From G020354785 sp964534745 (GTDB lineage: Bacteria; Bacteroidota; Bacteroidia; Bacteroidales; UBA10428), in NCBI GenBank assembly GCA_964534745.1, contig CAZHQW010000010.1, forward strand, positions 1 to 64,000: DNA of 64,000 bases, in the 5' to 3' direction. The notes under the pieces are model-generated. The model worked only from the letters and a program-made list of their open reading frames with translations. It searched no databases and was not told the origin of the DNA. The position numbers and the translations under genes are program-made. Shown in pieces: positions 41,120 through 51,654 of this stretch (position 1 is its first letter; each line of letters opens with the position of its first letter).

Positions 41120-43756
41120 TTATTCGCTTGTTTCAACTTTTGATTTATCCGTAAAGACATGTACAAATCCGACAAGGCTTCTCACCTCCACACCTGTTAT
41201 CCTTGGTTCATACACATCGCAAACGTAATAATATACGCCGGGAGGTACAATCTTCTTTGAATGCATATGGGTACCATCCCATTCAACAAGGGGATTATCA
41301 TCTGACTCAAATACAAGCTGCCCCCACCTGTTGTATATTTTTATTGCTACTTTAAGGTTATCAGATATTCCTTCCGGAATTTTTGCCACAAACTTATCGT
41401 TAATATTGTCATTATTTGGTGAAAAGACATTTGGCAGCTCAAAATAAGGGCATGCATCAATACATACTCTGTTAGAAGGATGACTCTCATTCCTGAAGGA
41501 GTCAACAGCAGTAACATAATAACATCCTCCGAGCTGCATTACCTGCTCCAGCTGATGATGAAAAGTTGTGTCAACAGCTGAATACGTTGCTCCTATTGAA
41601 TCTGAGACACCCTGTATTTCTTCCGAATAATATACTATATAACCGGTTACATCATCGGCGCAATAATTATTCGGATTTGTCCATGTCAAAATATTCTTCA
41701 GGCTGTCGCACATAGAAACTACAGATAGTACGGGCGGACATGAAGCTGTTGTATCCATGGGAATACCGCAATTTACGTGGGATAAATTCTCATTTTCATA
41801 AATCAGTCCGTTCACTGGGCGCCAGCCGATACTCCTGGCCTTATAGCAATACTCAGTTCTGTTTTGCAGTCCGTTATCAATATATTGAACCTCCTGGGAC
41901 ACCCCAATAGAGTCAAACTCTCCTGATATCCTGTTTTGCCTGTATATAACATAATCAGTGTTTACCCAGGGAACTTTTTTCCTTAAACTCAGAATTAACT
42001 TATTGTCATCAGGCACAATATTCATATAAAGTGTAGATGCAATTTCATTATCTTCCTCTTTGATCTCAAACCTGTTACCGATGGTATTGTTGAACAGTTT
42101 TACCGAATAATAATAAGGGAACCTGACAGTATTGAGCCTGTCGAGAAAAGTAGTATCGTTCAGATCCGCTGATATAACGGAGTCAACTAAAATAAAGCCG
42201 GTTTCTTCAAAGGTGTCGGCTCTAAAAACCTGGAAAACATAAGGTCCCGGTGCGGCAATTGTATCAACATCCGAAGGCTTCAGCCAGGCCACGAATACCT
42301 CTCCGTTTGTTTCATCAGTTGCAGTGACGCTGGTATTAATTATTGAAGGTGTTCCGGGCACAAGTGATGCGCATGCAGGGGCTGATGCGAAGCTTTCCGA
42401 ACCGTCCTTGAAAAATGCAGTGACCATATAACAATAGACAATACCCTGTACCAGTCCCTCCCCGTTATTATCATCTGCATAATAAGTACTTGCTGCCCCG
42501 TTCACTACACCTATTTTTTCAAAGCCTGTATAAGAAGGCACTCCGTTTTCGCAACTGTCCGGCTCGAAATCATAACTTCCTTCACGCCTGTAAATATAAT
42601 ATCCGGTAACATTTTCACAGATGCTCTGATCCCATGAAATGTTAATCTGCAGGCTTGTTGAAGCAGCTGCCAGTCCGGTCGGTGCAGGACAAAGGACTTT
42701 AATGCTAAAATTGCTGATATCCACAAGTTTAATGTCATCATTATCATCCTCGCTCTTAAGGATAACCTGGTAGGGCTGCTTCCTGACATGCGAACAGGCT
42801 GTCAGCCATCTGAATGTTGATGTCGTATATCCCGGTCCGGAAGAATCAAGCTCAAACAAGGCTGAATCCTCCGCTACCTGGAACGGGCCTCCCCACATTG
42901 TCTGCTCTATAGGATCACCATCCGCATCCGTCGATGTAACCGTAAATTCAATAAAAGTACCTGCCTCAACACAGTAATTTGTCAGCTCTGGATTTTCGGG
43001 AGGATTATTGTCTGTTTCAAACACCTCAATTTGCATATCCCTGACAATATTACCTATGATAATCCCGTCTCTCCATTCCTGGATATTCATTGCCACATTA
43101 TATTTTCCGGTATCCACGGGGGAATCCCAAATCAGGTCACCTGTAACCTCGTTGATATAAAAGGTATCACTGCTTTCAGGAAATGAATAATCAGTTATAG
43201 GCTTGCCATTCTGCCCCGTGCATATGGTTAATTTATATGCAAGGCTGTCACCGTCAGGATCATATGCAGCAGGATTATGAATAAAAATATGCCCGAGGGC
43301 AGCCCTGTCCTTCGGCGGGTTCAGCAGTTCCGGAGAACTGTTATCTCCTATAGTTGAATTTATTAAAAATGTCGTCTTAATGGAAAAAACAACATTAACA
43401 GAATTCGGGATGTTCTGCACCCCCAGATTCCTGTTAGGATCCTGGACAAGTATTTCATATATCCCGGGACCCGGAAAGGTATGTGAAGCAATATATACGT
43501 TATGGCGGTAATTATTTGCCAGGAATATCGGATATCCTTCAGCCATAGGGGCAACAGATGAAGTATTATCGCCCCATTCAAATGTCAGTTCATTACGGTT
43601 TGCATGGCTTAGCGTATATGTATATGTTGTTATGGTAAATTCATAGGTATAACCTGAGATATGTTTGAAAGTAATCTCTCCTGCCCTGTTGTGAGTTGCT
43701 GAAGAACTTAAAGTACTGACAACCGCGCAAATAATAAATGCTATTATCCCCCTCAT
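41120..43756 (-). CDS. Type B T9SS-secreted protein with CHU_C/gliding-motility C-terminal domain
   Basis: This 878-residue protein has a signal peptide and the N-terminal THNRAGEITF block with FEWGDNTSSVAPM typical of large Bacteroidota surface proteins. Cadherin/PKD-like and repeated fibronectin type III segments follow (about 360-750). The C-terminal sorting domain (about 775-865) has LPNVFSPNNDNINDKF, IKIYNRWGQLVFES, WDGTHMHSKKIVPPGVYYY and GFVHVF. That domain directs export by the type IX secretion system. It implies that a T9SS is present elsewhere in this genome. Between 43756 and the next gene upstream lie 45 bases. Confidence 0.92.
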   Translation of the reverse strand: MRGIIAFIICAVVSTLSSSATHNRAGEITFKHISGYTYEFTITTYTYTLSHANRNELTFEWGDNTSSVAPMAEGYPIFLANNYRHNVYIASHTFPGPGIYEILVQDPNRNLGVQNIPNSVNVVFSIKTTFLINSTIGDNSSPELLNPPKDRAALGHIFIHNPAAYDPDGDSLAYKLTICTGQNGKPITDYSFPESSDTFYINEVTGDLIWDSPVDTGKYNVAMNIQEWRDGIIIGNIVRDMQIEVFETDNNPPENPELTNYCVEAGTFIEFTVTSTDADGDPIEQTMWGGPFQVAEDSALFELDSSGPGYTTSTFRWLTACSHVRKQPYQVILKSEDDNDDIKLVDISNFSIKVLCPAPTGLAAASTSLQINISWDQSICENVTGYYIYRREGSYDFEPDSCENGVPSYTGFEKIGVVNGAASTYYADDNNGEGLVQGIVYCYMVTAFFKDGSESFASAPACASLVPGTPSIINTSVTATDETNGEVFVAWLKPSDVDTIAAPGPYVFQVFRADTFEETGFILVDSVISADLNDTTFLDRLNTVRFPYYYSVKLFNNTIGNRFEIKEEDNEIASTLYMNIVPDDNKLILSLRKKVPWVNTDYVIYRQNRISGEFDSIGVSQEVQYIDNGLQNRTEYCYKARSIGWRPVNGLIYENENLSHVNCGIPMDTTASCPPVLSVVSMCDSLKNILTWTNPNNYCADDVTGYIVYYSEEIQGVSDSIGATYSAVDTTFHHQLEQVMQLGGCYYVTAVDSFRNESHPSNRVCIDACPYFELPNVFSPNNDNINDKFVAKIPEGISDNLKVAIKIYNRWGQLVFESDDNPLVEWDGTHMHSKKIVPPGVYYYVCDVYEPRITGVEVRSLVGFVHVFTDKSKVETSE

Positions 43757-43801
43757 GAATACAAAGTTAACATTTATTAAGTTCCCATTTATGATTATCT
43801 G

Positions 43802-44302
43802 TTAAATCGCAAATTCAATATTTACAGTTCTTTTTCTGTAACTAAAAGAATATCCTTTTTCTTCCCCGTCAACGTTTATTATAACCAGGTTTTTCTGATC
43901 TTCATACAGATCGAGCAGTAATTCATTAACAAGCGTGACATTTTCAATTCTTCCCGCAGGCAGCTGCCCCTTATAATAAAGCCATATCAATGCCTCATCA
44001 TTTTTTTTATACTGAAAATCAAGATTTATCTTTTCGGATTCATTGAGCTTCATCTCAAATGCACTGAAAATATAATCATTGATTGTCTCAATATTCTGTG
44101 GAGTAAGCTCCTTATCTTGTTCCAGGTCAATTTCTGACTGCTTAAAAATTTGCAGTATCATTTTAAAATCATCGGCAAAAAACTGGTATGAAACAGTGGC
44201 AGTGTTTTCTCCGGAATTTATGTCAATATTGGTAATTGAAAAATGCAGCGGATGAAAAAACAACCGGGAAGCGGTCAGCAGTATAAATATAAAAGTATAC
44301 AT
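43802..44302 (-). CDS. DUF6702-like exported protein
   Basis: This 166-residue protein has an N-terminal signal-like segment (about 1-15). A beta-rich domain starts FHPLHFSITNIDIN and contains VSYQFFADDFKMILQ, WLYYKGQLPAG and a terminal GYSFSYRKRTVNIEF. The HPxHxSxTxI start and FxDDFE-type block resemble DUF6702 proteins of Bacteroidota. Function is unknown. It is first in the presumed operon with the T9SS cargo and the TPR protein. Confidence 0.75.
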   Translation of the reverse strand: MYTFIFILLTASRLFFHPLHFSITNIDINSGENTATVSYQFFADDFKMILQIFKQSEIDLEQDKELTPQNIETINDYIFSAFEMKLNESEKINLDFQYKKNDEALIWLYYKGQLPAGRIENVTLVNELLLDLYEDQKNLVIINVDGEEKGYSFSYRKRTVNIEFAI

Positions 44303-44694
44303 GTATAATAGCAGGTCTTAAATTATCAATAATTATATGCAAAAATCGTGCAATTGTTTTTAATAAAATGCACTATTTAAGCAAAGAATATAACTTTGAA
44401 TTAATAAATAGAAATTCATCGATTATCATTAAAAAATACTAATACATCAAAAAGAAGATTATTATTATAAATATAAATTTATTATGTCTTAAATTTAAGA
44501 TTTTAAATGAAAATATATTTTCAACACAAGTGTATTCAATTTACGTAATTTTTAATTGCAATTTGGGCAAAAAACCAGTTAAAAGATAAGCAAAATAATT
44601 GCTGCATAGTTAGTCAATTGAGATTTGCCGGAAATTTAATCTTATAACTGCATAGCACTATTTCAGTTCATCTTAACAAATACCGATCATTCCT
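44303..44694. other. AT-rich divergent intergenic region at the start of the polysaccharide locus
   Basis: These 392 bases separate the divergent DUF6702-like gene and the first polysaccharide gene. I see no coding potential. They contain a perfect 14-base palindrome TCTTAAATTTAAGA (44487-44500) and TAACTTTG (44391-44398), which matches TAnnTTTG but lacks a well-placed -33 box. The region probably holds the promoters of the locus. Confidence 0.5.
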
Positions 44695-45741
44695 ATGAAA
44701 ATTCTTATTACAGGCAGTGCAGGATTTATAGGTTTTCATCTTGTAAAAAAGCTGGCGGAGGAGGGACATGATATTGTCGGGCTGGATAATATAAACAATT
44801 ATTATGATGTCAATTTGAAATACAGCCGCCTTGATAATTCAGGAATAAAAAAGGAAGAGATTCAGTATAACAGGCCCATCCCAAGTTCAGTATATCGCAG
44901 TTACAGATTCATCAGGCTTGATCTTGAAGATGATGACGGTATTCACGGGCTCTTTAAAAGGGAAAAATTCGATAAGGTTTGTCACCTTGCAGCACAGGCC
45001 GGTGTGAGATACAGCATTGAAAATCCGAGGACCTACATTGACTGTAATATAGTCGGATTTCTTAATATTCTTGAGGCTTGCAGACATAATAACGTGGCCC
45101 ACCTTATATATGCAAGCAGTTCCAGTGTTTATGGTTTAAATGAGAAGATGCCTTTTTCAGTACAGGATAATGTTGATCACCCGGTAAGTCTTTATGCAGC
45201 GAGCAAAAAGAGTAATGAACTGATGGCGCATACATATAGCCATTTATACGGACTGCCGACTACGGGTCTGCGTTTTTTTACCGTTTACGGACCATGGGGA
45301 AGACCCGATATGGCATTATTTATGTTTACCAGAACAATACTGGAAAACAAACCTATTGATGTATACAATAACGGCCATATGGAAAGGGACTTCACCTATA
45401 TAGACGATATAATTGAGGGTATTTCGAGGATCATCAAGGAAACGCCCCGGGGCAATAAGAACTGGAGCGGCAGAAAACCTGACCCCTCAAGTTCGATAGC
45501 ACCCTACAGGATTTATAATATCGGGAATAACAAGCCTGTGAAATTACTTGATTTTATCGAATCCATAGAAAAAGCGACGGGTAAAAAAGCCAGGAAAAAC
45601 ATGCTCCCCCTCCAACCGGGGGATGTACCGAAAACATGGGCTGACGTCAGTTCCCTGGCAGAAGATTTTAATTATAAACCCAAGACAGCTATTGAAATAG
45701 GTGTCAAAAATTTCGTAAATTGGTATCGGGAATATTATTAA
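44695..45741 (+). CDS. NAD-dependent nucleotide-sugar epimerase (UDP-glucuronate 4-epimerase-like)
   Basis: This is a 348-residue short-chain dehydrogenase/reductase of the extended type. It has the Rossmann motif ITGSAGFIGFHL (4-15), VCHLAAQAGVRYSIENP, the catalytic ASSSSVYGLN and YAASK (Tyr and Lys), and LRFFTVYGPWGRPDMALF. LDNINNYYDVNLKYSRL is typical of UDP-glucuronate 4-epimerases, which supply UDP-galacturonate. Other UDP-sugar epimerases remain possible. It opens the polysaccharide locus and would feed an acidic sugar into it. Confidence 0.9.
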   Translation: MKILITGSAGFIGFHLVKKLAEEGHDIVGLDNINNYYDVNLKYSRLDNSGIKKEEIQYNRPIPSSVYRSYRFIRLDLEDDDGIHGLFKREKFDKVCHLAAQAGVRYSIENPRTYIDCNIVGFLNILEACRHNNVAHLIYASSSSVYGLNEKMPFSVQDNVDHPVSLYAASKKSNELMAHTYSHLYGLPTTGLRFFTVYGPWGRPDMALFMFTRTILENKPIDVYNNGHMERDFTYIDDIIEGISRIIKETPRGNKNWSGRKPDPSSSIAPYRIYNIGNNKPVKLLDFIESIEKATGKKARKNMLPLQPGDVPKTWADVSSLAEDFNYKPKTAIEIGVKNFVNWYREYY

Positions 45742-45752
45742 AAATCATTTAT

Positions 45753-46547
45753 ATGAGAATACAAAAAAGAATAAGAATAAAAACCAGCCATATATTACTC
45801 TTATTGATGGCTTTACTAAGTTATTCCTGCATTTCCCAGAGAAGACTTATATACCTTGAAAGAAAACCTGAACCAGATAGTCTGTACCATAAACCATATG
45901 GGCAAGAATACAGAGTTAAACAAGGAGATGAGCTGGTTATCAGAGTCTCCAGCTTGGATGATGTTGCATTTAATTTTTTCAGCGAACAGGCAGATAATCG
46001 CCTAATGAACTTCAGCAACGAAGTATCAGTTTCTTTAATAAGTTATATTGTAAATGATTCTGGTTACATTTACTTTCCAATACTGGAATATATATATGTA
46101 GAGAATCTGACTATTGAGGAAATTACCAGTAATTTAAAAACCCAGCTTGAAGATTACTTCAATCAGCCAACTGTACTAATAAAATTAGTTAATAAAGAAA
46201 TCTCAATTATAGGTGAAGTACTAAGTCCTGGCAGATATTATTATACCGAAAAAAGACTAAATATATTTGAAGCTTTAAGTATGGCCGGAGATATTACTAT
46301 TTATGGCAACAGGAAGAAAGTAAAACTGCTTAGGGAAGATAATAATAAAGTTACATATACCACAATAGATCTTACAAAAAGAGATTTACTTGATAAGGAT
46401 GAATTCTATGTACAGAATAATGATGTGATTTATGTAATGCATTTAAGATCAAGACAATGGAGAGAAGTGTCAACACCATGGTCACTTACTATATCTGTTG
46501 TTACTACATTCGTTTTAATACTAAACTATATACGATTAAGTGAGTAA
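45753..46547 (+). CDS. Wza-like polysaccharide export lipoprotein
   Basis: This 264-residue outer-membrane export protein has a lipobox LSYSC near residue 25. A poly-export domain follows (EYRVKQGDELVIRVSSLDD), then an SLBB-like domain (IIGEVLSPGRYYY, NIFEALSMAGDI, NNDVIYV) and a C-terminal hydrophobic segment. It would form the outer-membrane exit of the Wzx/Wzy-type pathway. The ATG at 45753 was chosen; a TTG at 45720 would start inside the epimerase gene and spoil the signal. The Wzc-type kinase follows after 3 bases. Confidence 0.92.
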   Translation: MRIQKRIRIKTSHILLLLMALLSYSCISQRRLIYLERKPEPDSLYHKPYGQEYRVKQGDELVIRVSSLDDVAFNFFSEQADNRLMNFSNEVSVSLISYIVNDSGYIYFPILEYIYVENLTIEEITSNLKTQLEDYFNQPTVLIKLVNKEISIIGEVLSPGRYYYTEKRLNIFEALSMAGDITIYGNRKKVKLLREDNNKVTYTTIDLTKRDLLDKDEFYVQNNDVIYVMHLRSRQWREVSTPWSLTISVVTTFVLILNYIRLSE

Positions 46548-46550
46548 AAA

Positions 46551-48902
46551 ATGCAAAAAAACAAGTCATATCAAAATATTCTAAATATAGAATATATTTT
46601 AAAAACATTTAAGAAAAGCTGGCTTATATATATTGTTTGCTTGCTTATTGCATTAGCAGTTGTATTCATTCATAGCAAATTTACCTTACCGGTTTATGAA
46701 ATTGGCTCCTCAGTTTTGATTAATGCCGAGGAAAACGCTTTTACTGGTAATTCTGCACAGTTTATGGAAGGTTTCGGATTATTTAGCGGGGAGAAAAATT
46801 TTTATAATGAATTGCAATTATTGAAATCTATCAATTTAATTAGTACTGCAATAGACAATCTTAATTATGAAGTTTCATATTATGGATACGATAAATTTAG
46901 AGAAATTGAACTCTATAAATCTTCACCCTTTATAGTTGTCTTTAATCATTATCATCCTCAACCAATTAATGTACCAATTGAAATAAAAATAATTGACAAT
47001 AATACCTTCAAGCTAAAAATAAATGAAGAAAACGTGTCAATTTACAATTATTCCTCAGGAAAGACTATTCAAACAGTCCCCCGAATGAAACTGAACGTTG
47101 CATGTGCATTTGGTTCGAGTTGTGTTTCTGATTTATATGACTTCAAAATAATATTTAACGATAATTATAATCCATTAGATTTTAAAAGGAATAAATATTC
47201 ATTCATTATTCATAATAGAAACATGCTGGCAAAAGGATATCAAAGAAGGATAGAAGTTGAACCATATAGTATCGAATCCTCCATAGCTCAAATCAGTTTG
47301 AAATCCAAAGTTCCTCAAAAGGATATCGATTTTCTTGTCAGCCTCACAAATGAATATCTGAAAAGAGATATTGAAAAGAAAAATCATATAGCTGTTAAAA
47401 CTATTGAATATATAGATAATCAGCTAAATGTTATTGTTGATTCTTTAAAAACTGCAGAAGAAAACCTTCAGCGCTTCAGAACAAGTCATGAAGTTATGGA
47501 TATATCCTTAAAAACCGGAAGAATTTACGATCAGATGCAACAGATAGAAACAGAAAAAAGAGATCTGATGGTAAAATATAAATACTATCAATACATTGAC
47601 AATTATTTTGAAGAAAGCGAAGAAATATCAGATCTTGTTGCTCCTTCTGCAATGGGATTGGAAGATCCTATGCTTAATAACATGATACAGGAATTAATAG
47701 GTTTGAATGCAGAAAAAGTTAGTTTAATTGAAAACAACCAAGAGAAGAGTCCGTACTTAAAAAAATTGAATATAAGAATTGAAAACTTAAAAAATACAAT
47801 ATCAGAAAATATAAAATATGTTTTAAAGACTGCTGAAATTGCTATTCAGGAAGTTAATTCAAAAATAAACAGGCTTAATGTAGAAATCAATAAACTGCCA
47901 AAAACTGAAAGAGAACTTTTTAGCATAGAAAGAGAGTTTAATCTTAATAATCAGATTTATACATATTTGCTAGAGAAGAGAGCTGAAGCTCAAATAGCCA
48001 AAGCTTCTAATCTTCCGAATGTTGAAATTATAGAACCTGCAGCGATAATTGGAAGCGGGCCCATTGCCCCCAAGAAAAAACTTAATTATGTTTTGGGTAT
48101 AATACTGGGATTTATAATTCCATTTTCACTAATCAGGCTCAAGGATTTATTAAACAACAGAATTAAAGACAAGGATGAACTAACAAATTTAACTGATAAA
48201 CCTTTACTAGGACAGGTTTACCGAAACAACAAGAAGGTGGAAAATGTGGTTCAGGCTTTCCCCAAGTCACATATTGCGGAATCTTTTCGTATGCTGCGAA
48301 ACAGCCTTTATTATTTTCTTAATAATGAGGCAAACGCTGTTTTATTAGTTACCTCAACGTATGTCCAGGAGGGTAAATCATTTATATCCTTAAATTTAGC
48401 CTCTTCACTGGCAAGTACTGACAAAAAGACAATTATACTTGGATTTGACTTAAGAAAGCCGATATTATATGAAAGGCTAAAAGTCAATAATAATCTGGGC
48501 ATTAGCTCATTCCTGAGTCATCAGGCTAATTATAGGAACATTATACAACATACTTCCATTGAAAATCTAGATATAATAACCTCAGGACCAATACCTCCCA
48601 ATCCATCTGAGTTGATTTTATCTTCCCATACAAGTGAATTATTCAAATTATTGAAAAAAGACTATGAATATATTATAGTAGATACGCCACCTATAGGAAT
48701 TTTGTCTGACACATACATTCTTATGGGTCAATCAGATCTTAACATATATGTTGTAAGACAAAATCATACTTCCAGAAAAGAGTTTATATCCTTAATTCAG
48801 GAATTAAATGAAAGAAATATAAAAAACATATGTCTGGTTTTAAATGAAATCCCTTATTTACAAAAGTCTAAGTACGGATATGATTATTATGACAATAAAT
48901 AA
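46551..48902 (+). CDS. Wzc-like chain-length determinant / BY-kinase
   Basis: This 783-residue copolymerase-tyrosine kinase has a Wzz-type region with membrane helices near residues 20-42 and about 520. A large periplasmic coiled-coil part lies between them. A cytoplasmic BY-kinase domain follows. Walker A is TYVQEGKSF rather than PGEGKS-type, Walker A' is ILGFDLRKP (first Asp replaced by Gly), and Walker B is IIVDTPPIG. The C-terminus has a tyrosine cluster YGYDYYDNK for autophosphorylation. It would control chain length and export together with Wza. Confidence 0.93.
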   Translation: MQKNKSYQNILNIEYILKTFKKSWLIYIVCLLIALAVVFIHSKFTLPVYEIGSSVLINAEENAFTGNSAQFMEGFGLFSGEKNFYNELQLLKSINLISTAIDNLNYEVSYYGYDKFREIELYKSSPFIVVFNHYHPQPINVPIEIKIIDNNTFKLKINEENVSIYNYSSGKTIQTVPRMKLNVACAFGSSCVSDLYDFKIIFNDNYNPLDFKRNKYSFIIHNRNMLAKGYQRRIEVEPYSIESSIAQISLKSKVPQKDIDFLVSLTNEYLKRDIEKKNHIAVKTIEYIDNQLNVIVDSLKTAEENLQRFRTSHEVMDISLKTGRIYDQMQQIETEKRDLMVKYKYYQYIDNYFEESEEISDLVAPSAMGLEDPMLNNMIQELIGLNAEKVSLIENNQEKSPYLKKLNIRIENLKNTISENIKYVLKTAEIAIQEVNSKINRLNVEINKLPKTERELFSIEREFNLNNQIYTYLLEKRAEAQIAKASNLPNVEIIEPAAIIGSGPIAPKKKLNYVLGIILGFIIPFSLIRLKDLLNNRIKDKDELTNLTDKPLLGQVYRNNKKVENVVQAFPKSHIAESFRMLRNSLYYFLNNEANAVLLVTSTYVQEGKSFISLNLASSLASTDKKTIILGFDLRKPILYERLKVNNNLGISSFLSHQANYRNIIQHTSIENLDIITSGPIPPNPSELILSSHTSELFKLLKKDYEYIIVDTPPIGILSDTYILMGQSDLNIYVVRQNHTSRKEFISLIQELNERNIKNICLVLNEIPYLQKSKYGYDYYDNK

Positions 48903-48993
48903 GAATACTTCCTTATAATAAATAATTAACATATAAATAAATTATCAGTAAATCTGTATATCATTAGAATTTTGAAAATTTGAAGACAGAACT

Positions 48994-50283
48994 ATGTCAA
49001 CAGGCTTTAAAAATACTCCTTTATCAACTCTCTATAATTATTGTATTATTATTTCATTTGTTATAGCTCCTTTCTTAGGCTTTATTACCAGAGTAATATT
49101 TGACTTTTATTTTAATTATGTCATGATAATGCTTTGCTTCATATCTATATATTTTATAGTTATGAATAAAATAGAATTTAAAATTGCTTCTTATGTCCTA
49201 TTTTTTATAATTTTTGTTATTTATACTTTTTTTTCAGATATAATAATTGTTGGCAGGAAAGTAGATTTTAAATACTTCTATAGTAACTTTCTTATAGGAA
49301 GTGTCTTAATTCTTTTAATAATTGAGAATACTATAATCTCAAAGAAATTTTTCAATCTGATATTTATCTTAAATCATGTTGTGCTGTTTATAGCCTTTAT
49401 TGTTATAATTATTCAACAATTTGGTGACCGTTTGTTTTTTGTGAATCCGGAGTTTCATCAAATATTAACAGAGCGTTCCTATTCAAATACCAGACTCCCA
49501 TCAATTTATTCCTGGATCGGTTCAACAAGTGCTCTGGGATTATGCTTTTTCCCTATCCTTGGATTAACAATTTCACATCACTTAAAAAATAAATATAAAG
49601 GTATTTTTTACCTGTATTTAATAGGTATAATAGTTGCTTTTATATCCAAGTCAAGATTTATTATGCTTAATTACATATTGCTCTTCGCACTAATCCCTAT
49701 ATACAGAGGGATTAATTTTAAACTTGTTCTCCGTTATTTAATGATATTTATTATATTCATATTAGTCTCCTATCATGGAAGTAAATTTATTGGACTTGAT
49801 ACAGATAAAATAATAAATGAAAGAGTATTAGAAACAAACAAAGGTGGTATATTATCAGGCACAGCAAGTACAAGACTGCTTGCATTTGAGATATTTAACA
49901 GGCTTTATTTTAAGACCCCGATATTTGGGAAAGGACGATTTCACAGTATCGGAGATGAAGGAATAAGGGATAATGAACTTATCAGGTTATTAAGAAGGAG
50001 GTCATCGCATATACATGTTGGCTATTTATCATTATTTTATTATTATGGTTTAATAGGAGGAATTATCTATCTACTATTTCTGTTCTTTATCACAAAAGAG
50101 ACTTATAAAGGAGCCAGACTTACAAATTGCTGGGGACCGTTCTTTGCAATTTTACAATTTCTTATCACAAACCTTACCGGGACAGTTTTAAATGTATTTA
50201 TTACGGGCATAATAATTGCCCTGGTCTACCATAAATACTATACACAGGATATTTCACTTGCATCAACCCAATCCACACAATAA
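48994..50283 (+). CDS. Wzy-like O-antigen/capsule polymerase
   Basis: This is a 429-residue polytopic membrane protein with about eleven hydrophobic segments. The long central loop holds FIGLDTDKIINERVLETNKGG, SGTASTRLLAFEIF and FGKGRFHSIGDE, a pattern seen in O-antigen ligase/polymerase proteins. Sequence conservation in this family is low, so the call rests on topology and locus context between the Wzc kinase and the Wzx flippase. It is visibly very AT-rich. Confidence 0.78.
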   Translation: MSTGFKNTPLSTLYNYCIIISFVIAPFLGFITRVIFDFYFNYVMIMLCFISIYFIVMNKIEFKIASYVLFFIIFVIYTFFSDIIIVGRKVDFKYFYSNFLIGSVLILLIIENTIISKKFFNLIFILNHVVLFIAFIVIIIQQFGDRLFFVNPEFHQILTERSYSNTRLPSIYSWIGSTSALGLCFFPILGLTISHHLKNKYKGIFYLYLIGIIVAFISKSRFIMLNYILLFALIPIYRGINFKLVLRYLMIFIIFILVSYHGSKFIGLDTDKIINERVLETNKGGILSGTASTRLLAFEIFNRLYFKTPIFGKGRFHSIGDEGIRDNELIRLLRRRSSHIHVGYLSLFYYYGLIGGIIYLLFLFFITKETYKGARLTNCWGPFFAILQFLITNLTGTVLNVFITGIIIALVYHKYYTQDISLASTQSTQ

Positions 50284-50295
50284 TTCCATTCCTTT

Positions 50296-51654
50296 ATGAA
50301 ATTAGATTTTATCAGAGATTATATTTTAAAAGGACATAGCAGATCCGTTAAAGCAAAAAAGAATATCATTTCTTCCTTCCTTATTAAAGGCTTTAGTATA
50401 GTAGTCGGATTCTTATATATCCGTATCGCATATCATTATATTGATGAAACACGCCTGGGGATTTGGTTCACAATCAGTTCCCTGCTAACCTGGTTTAGCT
50501 TTTTTGAAATAGGATTGGGTAAAGGTTTACGAAATAAGCTTGCTGAAGCTCTTGCCTTGAATGATAAAAAGCTTGCGAAAACCTATATTAGTACAACTTA
50601 TGCTGTATTAACACTTATAATTGCAGGAGTAGCAATAGTATTCTTAAGTTTATCTCCATTTCTTAACTGGGCAAAGATCCTAAATACTGATGAATCCATG
50701 AGAAATGAGCTTTTCCTGTTGGCCAGCATAGTTTTCGGCAGTTTCTTTCTTCGTTTTATATTACAGCTGTTAACAAATGTATTATTTGCCGATCAGCGTC
50801 CGGCGTTTGCTAATGCTTTCGGACCTGCAAGTAATTTCTTATCTTTAATTACAATTTATATTCTTACTAAAACCACAAAAGGATCTTTACTCTATCTGGG
50901 TATTGCTATGAGTGCATCCCCCATTTTTATATTTTTTATTGTTTCATTATTCTTATATTTTGGTGAATATAAGGACATAAGACCTTCAATTAAGGCTGTA
51001 AAATTTAAATATGCAAGATCACTGGTAAATCTTGGAGTGAAATTTTTTATACTCTCAATCGGCCATATTATAAAATACCAGACTGCAAATATTATTATTG
51101 CTCAATATTTTGGTCCGGCTGAAGTTACCCCCTATAATATTGCCTATAAATATTTTCATATACTTGCAATGATTTTTACCATCTTTCTTTCCCCATTCTG
51201 GTCTGCTTTCACCGAGGCCTGGATCAAAAAAGATCTGAGATGGATTACGAATACCATAAAGAAAATACTCAAAATCTGGATAGGTTTATCTATACTTGGA
51301 TTAATAATGCTTGCCGGGGCCAACTGGTTTTATGCATTTTGGGTGAGTGAAGATGTTAATATTCCATTCAGACTATCTGCTATTATGGCGTTATACTTCA
51401 TTTTATATACATTTGGAGGCATATTTGTCCAGTTTGTTAATGGTGTAAGTAAAATAAAGATGCAACTTTATAGCTCGGTAATCGGTGCTATTATATTTTT
51501 CCCAATGGCACATTTTTTTATAAAAGTATTGCACATGAATGTTGAAGGATTAGTTCTTGCCACTTTGATAACCAACTGGTACGGACCTTTTTTGAGCCCT
51601 ATACAGTACAGAAAAATAGTAACTAATAAAGCAAAAGGAATTTGGAACAAATGA
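50296..51654 (+). CDS. Wzx-like polysaccharide flippase (MOP superfamily)
   Basis: This 452-residue protein has about twelve to fourteen hydrophobic segments. The N-terminal block is KKNIISSFLIKGFSIVVGFLYIRIAY in part, followed by RLGIWFTISSLLTWFSFFEIGLGKGLRN, typical of the Wzx/MATE-like family. It would flip the undecaprenyl-linked repeat unit to the periplasm. The next glycosyltransferase start overlaps its stop by four bases. Confidence 0.88.
   Translation: MKLDFIRDYILKGHSRSVKAKKNIISSFLIKGFSIVVGFLYIRIAYHYIDETRLGIWFTISSLLTWFSFFEIGLGKGLRNKLAEALALNDKKLAKTYISTTYAVLTLIIAGVAIVFLSLSPFLNWAKILNTDESMRNELFLLASIVFGSFFLRFILQLLTNVLFADQRPAFANAFGPASNFLSLITIYILTKTTKGSLLYLGIAMSASPIFIFFIVSLFLYFGEYKDIRPSIKAVKFKYARSLVNLGVKFFILSIGHIIKYQTANIIIAQYFGPAEVTPYNIAYKYFHILAMIFTIFLSPFWSAFTEAWIKKDLRWITNTIKKILKIWIGLSILGLIMLAGANWFYAFWVSEDVNIPFRLSAIMALYFILYTFGGIFVQFVNGVSKIKMQLYSSVIGAIIFFPMAHFFIKVLHMNVEGLVLATLITNWYGPFLSPIQYRKIVTNKAKGIWNK

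Noticed and set aside
44487..44500. AT palindrome considered as a phase-variable invertible promoter end
   Set aside because: No second inverted copy flanking a promoter segment was found, and no recombinase gene is adjacent.
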